Source: Pectobacterium betavasculorum (lineage in GTDB: Bacteria; Pseudomonadota; Gammaproteobacteria; Enterobacterales; Enterobacteriaceae). Taken from it: a stretch of 64,000 nt of DNA. This document shows, one piece after another, positions 26,184-35,240 of this stretch. Positions within the stretch are counted from its first letter, which is position 1. Every line of letters starts with the position of its first letter. The notes beneath the pieces are model-generated. The model saw nothing but the letters and a program-made list of their open reading frames with translations, searched no databases and was not told the DNA's origin. Location: assembly GCF_000749845.1 (NCBI RefSeq), contig NZ_JQHM01000009.1, positions 1-64,000 of the forward strand, given 5' to 3'. Made by a program: the position numbers and the translations under genes.

Positions 26184-26932
26184 TGGGCAACCGCTGGTTA
26201 ATCTCGCCAGATAAACAGGTAGACCGCTGCAAAGCGGCGGTCATTCTGTTTCATCACGCCGGAGGCGCGGCTTCCGCCTATGCAGGATTCCGTCACCTTC
26301 TGCCGCCAGACATTCGTTTGTGGCTGGTTCAGTTACCCGGCAGAGAGTCTCATCGGCAGGGAAACTTATGCTGTGATGGCAACGAAGCCGCCCGACAGAT
26401 TCTGGTGGCTATTGAACATGAGGCTGATGCGAGATTGCCACTCGTATTTTATGGACACAGCATGGGGGCAGCGCTGGCAATGCAAACTGCGGCACTGGCT
26501 CAGCATACGCTGAATATCACCCGGGTCTGTTTGTCTTCCCGACGACCGCCTCATTTGACGGCATTTGAGCAGGATTTGCTTCTGGCGACCGATCAACAGG
26601 TTTTGGAGGCGGTGATGCAGTACGGCGCGGTACCCGAAATGATTCTCTCGGATTTGGAAATGCGGCAGTCACTGATTGATAAAGTGAGAAATGATTATGG
26701 TGTAGCCAGAAGCCTGCATTGCACACGGCCAGAACTGTTGCTGAGAGAGGTCGCGTTGTCAGTCTGGGGGGGGAATAACGATCCCGGCGTTTCGTTGCTT
26801 CATTTATGTCAATGGTCAGGATATAGCCGTGGTGCTTTTGATTGCGTACTGTTTCCCGGCGACCACTTTTTTCTGTTTGATGCGCAGAATAAATCGTTGA
26901 TTGCGCGAAAACTAGTGCAAGATTTTATTTAA
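26183..26932 (+). CDS. Type II thioesterase, second copy
   Basis: A 249-residue protein of the same family as the gene at 21561 but only distantly similar to it. It shows FHHAGGAASAY at the N-terminus, nucleophile S93 in FYGHSMGAAL, and the terminal His in GDHFFLF. The start overlaps the preceding stop (TGATG), which suggests translational coupling to the ligase-KR-ACP-ACP protein and a role in proofreading its two ACPs or releasing product. Two type II thioesterases in one cluster point to separate editing and release tasks; this is inference. Confidence 0.92.
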   Translation: MGNRWLISPDKQVDRCKAAVILFHHAGGAASAYAGFRHLLPPDIRLWLVQLPGRESHRQGNLCCDGNEAARQILVAIEHEADARLPLVFYGHSMGAALAMQTAALAQHTLNITRVCLSSRRPPHLTAFEQDLLLATDQQVLEAVMQYGAVPEMILSDLEMRQSLIDKVRNDYGVARSLHCTRPELLLREVALSVWGGNNDPGVSLLHLCQWSGYSRGAFDCVLFPGDHFFLFDAQNKSLIARKLVQDFI

Positions 26933-26943
26933 GGATTGAATTT

Positions 26944-28308
26944 ATGTCAGTGACTTCTGTGAGTTTCAGTCGTCTTATATTGCCTATCTTTTTTCAGATG
27001 GCGTTATTACTTGCTATATTTCTTACGGATACTTTTTTTCTGAGTTCAGTATCGGATATGGCCGTTGCAGGTGTGGGGAGTGCTATTCCTGTATTATTAA
27101 CAGCCATTGCGCTGATGCACGCTTTTTCCGATCCGGGTATCAGTATTCTTGGACAACAACTGGGGCAGGGCAATCGTTCCAGGCTCTCGTCAACATTCTT
27201 TGTCATGCTGGTGGTTTGTTCTTTACTTGCAATTATTCTGACTGCAACCACGTTATTGATTGCTTATCCTTTTGGTGAGTGGATTGGGCTGGATAAGGAT
27301 GCCTCAGTCGCCAGCCGAGACTATCTGATATATATTTCACCAATATTTATTCTTGATATTCTTTTTATCAATTTTAACTCCATGATTTTTGCTCACGGTC
27401 AAACTCGCTGGGCAATGTACGCGGCAATTTCATCTGCGGTCACTAATCTGGCTCTAAATATTATCCTTTATCTCAATGTGTTTCCGGGTTGGCAGCTTGG
27501 TGTTAAAGAAGTCGCTATGGCCACTTTGTTCGCGCAAATTCCACCTATTCTGATAATGGGTTATGCTATTTTTTATGTGATTGGCTTTCGTTTTAAATTT
27601 TCGTGTATACATCCTGCAGATTTTGGCTGGGCGCGTAAACGTATTTTAAGTATCAGTATTCCTGCTACCATTGAACCCATTTCATATAATATCAGCCAAC
27701 TGGTTGTTTATTCGATGCTTGCTGGTATCAGCGTAACTTCCGTTGCCGCATATTCCTATGGCAAGAACATATTTTTGCTGTTCTCCTGGGCCGCGGCGCT
27801 GGCTGTGGGCATCGGGACACAAATTGTAGTCTCTCATTTTCAAGGTGAAAAACAGTATTGCAAGGCCGATAACAGAATGACTCGTAGTCTTTGTAAATTT
27901 TTGCCAGCTGTTTTTGTTGCCGGGATTTTCATCAATTTTTTTGCTGACTCTATTCTTTCTGTATTTACCCAGGATCAGGCATTGATTGCTCTGACGCAAA
28001 AGTTCCTGATGTTTATGCTTGTTATTGAAACATTTAAAGCCGGTAATTTTGTTCTCTTCCCGACGCTGCGAGGTTCCGGAGATATTCGTATGCCTGTTGT
28101 TATAAGCCTGATTTCACACTGGATATTTTGTATTGCTCTGGGGTATTACCTGGCCTTTTACTGCAACTGGGGCATCTACGGATTAATGACTGGTGTAGCC
28201 GCCGACGAATTATTACGTTTAGCAGCCAGTGTATGGCGCTGGTATAGACGTTATTGGGTGACTAATTACGAGGCCAGTACAGAAAACGTAGTGCCGCAGC
28301 AATCCTGA
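26944..28308 (+). CDS. MATE-family efflux transporter
   Basis: The 454-residue product is a highly hydrophobic inner-membrane protein with about twelve predicted membrane segments in two similar halves, a layout typical of MATE (MOP superfamily) exporters. Segments such as SDMAVAGVGSAIPVLL and FSDPGISILGQQLGQG near residues 35-75 and the corresponding repeat in the second half (AAYSYGKNIF) support this. MATE pumps use Na+ or H+ gradients. Sitting within the biosynthetic operon, 11 bp after the thioesterase, it probably exports the product and protects the cell. Ribosome site AAGGATTG. Confidence 0.9.
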   Translation: MSVTSVSFSRLILPIFFQMALLLAIFLTDTFFLSSVSDMAVAGVGSAIPVLLTAIALMHAFSDPGISILGQQLGQGNRSRLSSTFFVMLVVCSLLAIILTATTLLIAYPFGEWIGLDKDASVASRDYLIYISPIFILDILFINFNSMIFAHGQTRWAMYAAISSAVTNLALNIILYLNVFPGWQLGVKEVAMATLFAQIPPILIMGYAIFYVIGFRFKFSCIHPADFGWARKRILSISIPATIEPISYNISQLVVYSMLAGISVTSVAAYSYGKNIFLLFSWAAALAVGIGTQIVVSHFQGEKQYCKADNRMTRSLCKFLPAVFVAGIFINFFADSILSVFTQDQALIALTQKFLMFMLVIETFKAGNFVLFPTLRGSGDIRMPVVISLISHWIFCIALGYYLAFYCNWGIYGLMTGVAADELLRLAASVWRWYRRYWVTNYEASTENVVPQQS

Positions 28309-28383
28309 TTTTTCTTTACCAGAGCAGAACGCCGGGAAAAAAACGGCGAGATGCTTACAGATGTATTGATTATGGAAGATAAA

Positions 28384-31300
28384 ATGAGCGATATTCATTA
28401 TAAGCCAACAGACATTGCTGTTATCGGGATGGCTGCTCGTTTCCCGGATGCCAGTAATATTGAGCAGTACTGGCATAATATACTTGAAGGTAAGTGCAGT
28501 GCGCGCCGCTATTCTTCATCAGCATTGCGTCGTGCGGGGGTCAAAGAAGAAGAGCTGGCGGCAGGTGACTATATTGGCGTAACGGCTCAAATTAATGATG
28601 TGGAGTATTTTGATCCGGCATTTTTTGGATTTAACCAGCGTGACGCTGAAATACTGGACCCACAGTTTCGCCACTTCTTTGAAGTGGCTTGGCTGGCTCT
28701 CGAAGACGCGGGTTTAGCTCATGGTCGTGAAAATCATATTGGCGTATTTACCACGAGTGGTATGAGCCTGTATTCAGGCAAAAATATGAATAACTATTTT
28801 CGGGTCAATGTTGAACCTGACAAAAAAATCATGGCCAATCTTAATCCCGTTCAGGCAAAGATCTTAACGGAGCGGGAATACTTACCTACTCAGCTAAGTT
28901 ATAAGCTTAATCTTACCGGTCCGGCTTATGCAATCAATACCGCCTGCTCCTCTTCACTGGTAGTTATTCATCAGGCTATTCTGAGTTTACTAAATGGCGA
29001 ATGTGATGCCGCTCTGGTAGGGGCGAGTGCCATCCATGCACCACATATTGCAGGCTATTCTTACAGCGAAGGTAGTATTTTTTCTGCTGATGGCGTTTGC
29101 CGTCCCTTCGATGCTCAGGCAAACGGCATTATCGGCGGTAATGGCACGGGAGTCGTTGTTCTAAAGAAGCTGGCGCATGCGCAGCGTGATGGCGATCGCA
29201 TTTATGCCGTTATCAAAGGCAGTGCTATTAATAATGACGGAGCGCAGAAAGTAAGCTATACCGCACCCGGCGTTGACGGGCAAAAGCGTAACCTCCACAC
29301 CGTTGTCCAGTGTGCTGGTATCAATATTAACCATATCGGTCTTATTGAAGCACATGGTACGGGAACGTTACTTGGCGATCCGGTTGAGATGGGGGCGCTA
29401 GCTCAAGCCTTCAGTGAACTAGGTTCGCGCAACGAACAGAAAGTAGTGATAGGCTCTGTTAAATCAAATATCGGTCATCTGGATACAGCAGCAGGCATTG
29501 CTGCGTTTATCAAAGCGGTATGCGCGGTTCATTACGGTATAAAGCCAGGTACTGCTAATTTTAACGCTCTTAATCCCGCTCTGGCGTCTGCTGACAATAG
29601 CCTGTTTACGGTGAACAGCGTTGCCACTCCCTGGACTGAAGCGATTGAAAACAGACATGCTCTGATCTGCGCTTTAGGCGCGGGCGGCACGAATGGGCAC
29701 ATTATACTGTCAGGCTATAGCGCTGATCCTGTGCCGCAACATGCAGCTTACGCCGAGGAAGATGGCAGACATGCCGTGTTGTGTATCAGCGGCAAATCGA
29801 AGACTGCGCTTAACGCCAATATGCAGGCACTGGCAGATTATTTGCAAAGTAGTGAGTATATGCTGGAAGATATCTGTGCCAGCCAGGCTAGAACACGCGC
29901 TTTTCATGACCACCGGTGTGTTGTCTTTGGTGCTTCCAGAGACGAGATGATTGCTCGTCTTACAAATTCGGATGTAGAACATGTGTTTAGCGGCGAGAAA
30001 AAACGACGAGTGATTATTAAAAAGCACGCCTCGTCTCTCCTTGATATAAAAGGAAGGGTCAGAAAAGCCGGACAGGAAGAAAAGCTTGCTCATGCGCTAA
30101 TCGCTGGAGAGATTGATCCCTATGACCTCTTTTCACAGGTTCAGGCCCGGCGTATTTCTCTGCCTGGATATCGGTTTGATCGCGTACGTTGCTGGGTTGA
30201 TGTTGCCCAACAGGAAAAGTCTATGCTGCCAGTTTATCAGTATCATTGGCAGCGTCTGGACAGCTACAGGCCACAAAATGAAACTCACAGCTTATCAATC
30301 TCCATTGAGAATACGCTGTCTCTGGGATGTCTAGCAGAGCGGTCGGATGATATAGTGCAGCGCACCGCTTATGGACAAACGCGCGACTACTTACTACTGC
30401 AGGACGACGGAGTGGATCGTAATCATATTGTCGACCATCTGACCTCCCTAGGGCGTTTCCTTCATCAACTCGATGAAGCTCTGGAGCGTCCGCTTAAGTT
30501 AGTTTTTCTCTCGCACCAGTCAGCATGGCTTGAAGGCGAGCCTGCGGCTGCGACAGCGAGCGTTAGCGCTATGATCTGGGCTGCCTTAAAAGCAGCGTCG
30601 CATGAACTGCTTAACATTCAGCTACACTGGCTGGATATATCAATCGACACCACCGAGCTTCAGCTTCAGCACGCCGTATCTTATCTCCTGTCAGTCGATA
30701 ACAAGGGGATGGAGCTGGTACAACGCGGCGATCAACTCTGGTATACAGCACTTTCCCCGCTGGTGCAAAGAGGCATCCGCCCTCAGAACATGCTGGCAGA
30801 AAATGATGCGGTGGTGCTGGTGGGCGGAAACGGCGCGTTGGGCCGGCAGTTGCAGGCTTATTATCTCAGTCTTGGCATAAAGCACTTGTTTATCATTGCC
30901 CGTCGGTCGCCCGAAAAACCTGTGCGTGACGAAATTGATTCGCTGGCTCGGCAGGGTATTCATCTTTACTGGATAGAGGGTGATGCTGGTCAGGCACCGA
31001 CCTGGCGGGAACTTGTCAGTCAGGTGGTGGGACACAAATTAAAGATAAAAGTTCTCTATCATCTTGCAGGCGTGCTCAGTGATGCGCCAGTGGCCAGCTT
31101 AACTGCAGAAACTATTGCAAAGGTACTAGCACCTAAACTGGATACTTGTGACCGTTTAGAGGACGTGCTTGAGGAATTAAAGCCGCAGTCAATCGTTCTT
31201 TACTCATCGCTTAGTACCGCACTTGGTTCACCCGCACAATATTCTTATGCTGCAGCGAACGCTTATCTTGATGCCTGGGCAAGGGCGATGCAGCTAAAAG

Positions 31301-31947
31301 GGCTAAATGTGAGAAGTATTCAATGGGGGCCCTGGGCGGGGGAAGGGATGGCACACAACAGCAGTCATCGTGGTGTCAACGATAATGCCAGCCGGATTGA
31401 AGCTATTTCTGCTGCTGAGGGGATATATGCGCTGGAGAGTATTCTTTCCGACAGTGCATCGGTATATATAGCTGCGCGCTTGCCAGCAAATGACAGCGAA
31501 TTCATACAGGGTAAAATGACATGTACTGAGCTGGGACGCTGGATATTTGATCCTTTCCGTACGGATAAGACGGATATTACGTGCGACACTGATGGTAAAT
31601 TGGGTCAGCCTGGGGTGAACAGTATGATAAAGGAGATTATATGTGAGATGGCTGGAGTTGGGCACGATCAGGTGGATTTCACTGAGATGACTTTTTCTGC
31701 TTTGGGGCTAGACTCGCTGGCGATGACGCACCTGAGGAGACGCATCGCTACTGAAGCTGGCGTAGCACTGACGATTGGCGAATTATACAGCTACCCTACG
31801 GTATCCTCTTTGATTGACTATTTACATCATAAAGCGGTGCCAGCACAAAAAAAGCCAGACAACAGTCTTCAGCAGCAGTCGTTTTCTGATGAAGCGGACC
31901 GCGAGCGTAAGAGGCTGGTTGCCGAGATATGTCAGTTATTAAGCTGA
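28384..31947 (+). CDS. AT-less polyketide synthase module: KS-KR-ACP
   Basis: About 1187 residues from the ATG at 28384 (GGAAG five bases upstream); ATGs at 28351 and 28372 lack a site. The KS (about 8-430) has C188 in NTACSSS, EAHGTGT and SNIGHLD. Between KS and KR there is a short linker ending in LPGYRFDRVRCW, the sequence that normally follows an AT, but no GHSxG is present. So the AT has been lost and malonyl must come from the AT of the megasynthase or from a trans enzyme. The KR has GGNGALG near 815, and SSLSTALGSPAQYSYAAAN with catalytic Ser and Tyr. The ACP Ser is S1111 in LGLDSLA. The expected product is a beta-hydroxyacyl intermediate. Confidence 0.92.
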   Translation: MSDIHYKPTDIAVIGMAARFPDASNIEQYWHNILEGKCSARRYSSSALRRAGVKEEELAAGDYIGVTAQINDVEYFDPAFFGFNQRDAEILDPQFRHFFEVAWLALEDAGLAHGRENHIGVFTTSGMSLYSGKNMNNYFRVNVEPDKKIMANLNPVQAKILTEREYLPTQLSYKLNLTGPAYAINTACSSSLVVIHQAILSLLNGECDAALVGASAIHAPHIAGYSYSEGSIFSADGVCRPFDAQANGIIGGNGTGVVVLKKLAHAQRDGDRIYAVIKGSAINNDGAQKVSYTAPGVDGQKRNLHTVVQCAGININHIGLIEAHGTGTLLGDPVEMGALAQAFSELGSRNEQKVVIGSVKSNIGHLDTAAGIAAFIKAVCAVHYGIKPGTANFNALNPALASADNSLFTVNSVATPWTEAIENRHALICALGAGGTNGHIILSGYSADPVPQHAAYAEEDGRHAVLCISGKSKTALNANMQALADYLQSSEYMLEDICASQARTRAFHDHRCVVFGASRDEMIARLTNSDVEHVFSGEKKRRVIIKKHASSLLDIKGRVRKAGQEEKLAHALIAGEIDPYDLFSQVQARRISLPGYRFDRVRCWVDVAQQEKSMLPVYQYHWQRLDSYRPQNETHSLSISIENTLSLGCLAERSDDIVQRTAYGQTRDYLLLQDDGVDRNHIVDHLTSLGRFLHQLDEALERPLKLVFLSHQSAWLEGEPAAATASVSAMIWAALKAASHELLNIQLHWLDISIDTTELQLQHAVSYLLSVDNKGMELVQRGDQLWYTALSPLVQRGIRPQNMLAENDAVVLVGGNGALGRQLQAYYLSLGIKHLFIIARRSPEKPVRDEIDSLARQGIHLYWIEGDAGQAPTWRELVSQVVGHKLKIKVLYHLAGVLSDAPVASLTAETIAKVLAPKLDTCDRLEDVLEELKPQSIVLYSSLSTALGSPAQYSYAAANAYLDAWARAMQLKGLNVRSIQWGPWAGEGMAHNSSHRGVNDNASRIEAISAAEGIYALESILSDSASVYIAARLPANDSEFIQGKMTCTELGRWIFDPFRTDKTDITCDTDGKLGQPGVNSMIKEIICEMAGVGHDQVDFTEMTFSALGLDSLAMTHLRRRIATEAGVALTIGELYSYPTVSSLIDYLHHKAVPAQKKPDNSLQQQSFSDEADRERKRLVAEICQLLS

Positions 31948-32008
31948 ACATGATTATTGAAGAGTAAGAACGCAGCATGAAGCTGCCAGAAAAAAGAGAT
32001 AAATTTTA

Positions 32009-32572
32009 ATGATACTGGAAACTGAACGATTAATTTTGCGACAGTGGCGGGATAAAGACTATCCTGTTTATACCAGACTGACATCTGATCCAGAAGTCAT
32101 GCGTTATTTTCCCACACTGTTATCCGCGGAACAGAGTATCGAGCAGGCCGAAAAGCTGAAAAACAAAATCGCCGAACAAGGCTGGGGATTCTGGGCGGTG
32201 GAAGTGAAAGAGAGTGGCGAATTCATCGGTTTTATCGGGCTTAGTGCGGTTGATGCAGATAGCGGTATCCCACATGCACCAATGATTGAAGTCGGCTGGC
32301 GTCTTCTCGCTACTCACTGGGGAAAGGGATATGCCACAGAAGGGGCGAAGCGAGCGATCCAATATGCTTTTGAAGATCTGGATGCACAGGAAATCTATTC
32401 CTTCACCGCTTTGGTTAATGAGCCATCTCAGCGTGTAATGATTAAGTCAGGTATGAAAAATACAGGCGAATATTTCGAACATCCGAAGTTACCGCCTGGT
32501 GATAAGCTGGCGCGTCATTGTCTTTATCGAATTAAACATGAGGAATGGTGTAATCGCACTGCGGTTGAATAG
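32009..32572 (+). CDS. GNAT-family N-acetyltransferase (RimJ/RimL-like)
   Basis: The 187-residue protein starts with the family hallmark LETERLILRQW, has the acetyl-CoA-binding region HWGKGYATEGAKRAI near 110 (Q/RxxGxG/A type) and the late NEPSQRVMIKSGMK segment. It acetylates an amino group of an unknown substrate. It lies 61 bp after the KS-KR-ACP gene, and a strong terminator follows, so it is the last gene of the operon. The predicted product carries amines from the aminotransferase step, so acetylation as tailoring or self-protection is plausible but unproven. Confidence 0.88.
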   Translation: MILETERLILRQWRDKDYPVYTRLTSDPEVMRYFPTLLSAEQSIEQAEKLKNKIAEQGWGFWAVEVKESGEFIGFIGLSAVDADSGIPHAPMIEVGWRLLATHWGKGYATEGAKRAIQYAFEDLDAQEIYSFTALVNEPSQRVMIKSGMKNTGEYFEHPKLPPGDKLARHCLYRIKHEEWCNRTAVE

Positions 32573-32604
32573 TACCATAATAAAATTCATTTTCATTATA
32601 GCCA

Positions 32605-32645
32605 TTCAGCGGTGTATCTGTACACTGCTGAAATATTTATTTTTT
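32605..32645 (+). terminator. Terminator at the end of the biosynthetic operon
   Basis: A 12-bp stem TTCAGCGGTGTA / TACACTGCTGAA with a four-base loop and a single G-T pair is followed by ATATTTATTTTT. It lies 33 bp after the acetyltransferase stop. Confidence 0.85.
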
Positions 32646-32646
32646 A

Positions 32647-32773
32647 TATACCCTTCATACTTCAAGTTGCAGGTGTGTTTGCTTTCCTCGCTCACCCCAG
32701 TCACTTACTGGAGTAAGCTCTTGGGGATTCGCTGCGTTGCCGCCTTCCTGCAACTCGAATTATTTGGGGTATA
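32647..32773. repeat. ERIC (IRU) element, full length
   Basis: A 127-bp imperfect palindrome with ends TATACCCTTCATACTTCAAG and its inverted partner ending in GGGGTATA. The centre contains CTCACCCCAGTCACTTACT and GTAAGCTCTTGGGGATTC, the sequences targeted by the standard ERIC primers. Size equals the canonical enterobacterial ERIC. It lies between the acetyltransferase and the LysE-type gene. Confidence 0.9.
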
Positions 32774-32874
32774 TAGGGTGTCTAAAATCGAGTATGGCAG
32801 TGCATTTTATCAGCGAACTGCTGCGGGGAACGCTCGCTTTTACTTTGTGAATCAAGTATAAACAAAGGAATGCT

Positions 32875-33480
32875 ATGTTATCTTACGAACAAATTATTAA
32901 TGTTATTATCATGTCGGGAACCTTGCTGTTAATGCCCGGCCCGACTAATACTTTATTGTTATTCTCTGGCGCAACGATAGGGTTTATCAAAACACAGAAG
33001 CTGATAGTGGCTGAACTCATTGGTTATTTAGTTGCTATCAGTTTTTGGGGGTGTATGGTATTCACTTTGTCGGCACAAATGCCGGAGTTAATCATAATTA
33101 TAAAAATTGTAAGTGCTGCTTATATATTATTCTTATCGCAAAAAATATGGAAGTTTCAATTGGTAAATATTGATTCTGCTAGGATAAAATCGTCCAATAT
33201 TCTCTTTGCAACTTTATTTAATCCCAAAGCGTTTGTGTTAGCAACCTATATATTTCCTCAGGAAGCATTTTGTAGCGCTCATGTTTATCCTTTTGCTATG
33301 CTGGTTTTCTTTGCAGCATTGATACCAGTTTCTCTTATCTGGTGCGGGGTTGGTCATTTCGTTTATCAGAGAGAGGGGGGGCTGGGAACAATCAAAGCGG
33401 CATTATTTTATCGTTTGGCTTCTGTTATATTATTCTCTTTTTCCATTTCGATATTATACAATGCTTTTTCAAAAAATTAA
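32875..33480 (+). CDS. LysE/RhtB-family exporter
   Basis: A 201-residue membrane protein with about six hydrophobic segments. The N-terminal MPGPTNTLLLFSGA block is the LysE-family signature (usual form PGP), and the FNPKAFV segment near 118-124 is the conserved loop. LysE/RhtB proteins export amino acids and related small amines. It lies after the terminator and the ERIC element and has its own ribosome site AAAGGAATGCT, so it is a separate transcription unit. A second export route for the cluster product or a precursor is possible; equally, it may be an independent passenger. Confidence 0.85.
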   Translation: MLSYEQIINVIIMSGTLLLMPGPTNTLLLFSGATIGFIKTQKLIVAELIGYLVAISFWGCMVFTLSAQMPELIIIIKIVSAAYILFLSQKIWKFQLVNIDSARIKSSNILFATLFNPKAFVLATYIFPQEAFCSAHVYPFAMLVFFAALIPVSLIWCGVGHFVYQREGGLGTIKAALFYRLASVILFSFSISILYNAFSKN

Positions 33481-33612
33481 AAATTTGTCAAGCAATTTGA
33501 AAGGATACGATGCTATTTTAGCAAAAGAATGAAAAACTCATAATAGATGAGTGTGTCCATATTAATGAAATGGGCACCTCCCCATGCCGGCTTCAGTGAA
33601 CCATGCTGTAAG

Positions 33613-34824
<1,212 letters not shown>

Positions 34825-34896
34825 TGTAGTGGATCAGTAATTCCGGACACCTCAATAGCCTGTTAATGTAACAACAGAAAACTGAGGTAACTAATA

Positions 34897-35214
34897 ATGG
34901 TTCAACCAAAACAAACCAAACGCCGTTTTTCTCCCGAATTCAAACTGGAAGCCATTGAGCAGGTTGTCAAATATCAACAGTCTGCTGCGGAGGTTGCCCG
35001 CGCGCTGGAGCTGGACCCCGGCCAGTTGCGTAAATGGATTCGTCAGTACAAGGCTGAAATGAGCGGGGTGACACCGGACAACCCGGCCCTGACGCCGGAA
35101 CAGCGCGAAATTCAGTCGCTCAGGAAGCAGATTAAACGCCTGGAGATGGAAAAAGAGATACTAAAGCAGGCGGCCGTGTTGATGAGCGAAATCCCCGTCA
35201 AATCTGTGCGATAA
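34897..35214 (+). CDS. IS3-family transposase OrfA
   Basis: A 105-residue helix-turn-helix protein: KRRFSPEFKLEAIEQVVKY and the recognition segment AAEVARALELDPGQLRKWI are typical of IS3 OrfA (HTH_Tnp_1). A heptad-rich stretch, LRKQIKRLEMEKEILKQAA, forms the leucine zipper used for dimerisation. It binds IS ends and, by programmed -1 frameshifting near its end, gives the OrfAB transposase. The gene is intact and overlaps the downstream orfB frame. Confidence 0.9.
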   Translation: MVQPKQTKRRFSPEFKLEAIEQVVKYQQSAAEVARALELDPGQLRKWIRQYKAEMSGVTPDNPALTPEQREIQSLRKQIKRLEMEKEILKQAAVLMSEIPVKSVR

Positions 35215-35240
35215 TCACACGGCTGAAAGCAAAATGGCCG

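Noticed and set aside
9928..33480. Naming the cluster as solanimycin, zeamine or another known soft-rot metabolite
   Set aside because: I cannot match the gene order to a known cluster from memory with confidence, so no product name is given.
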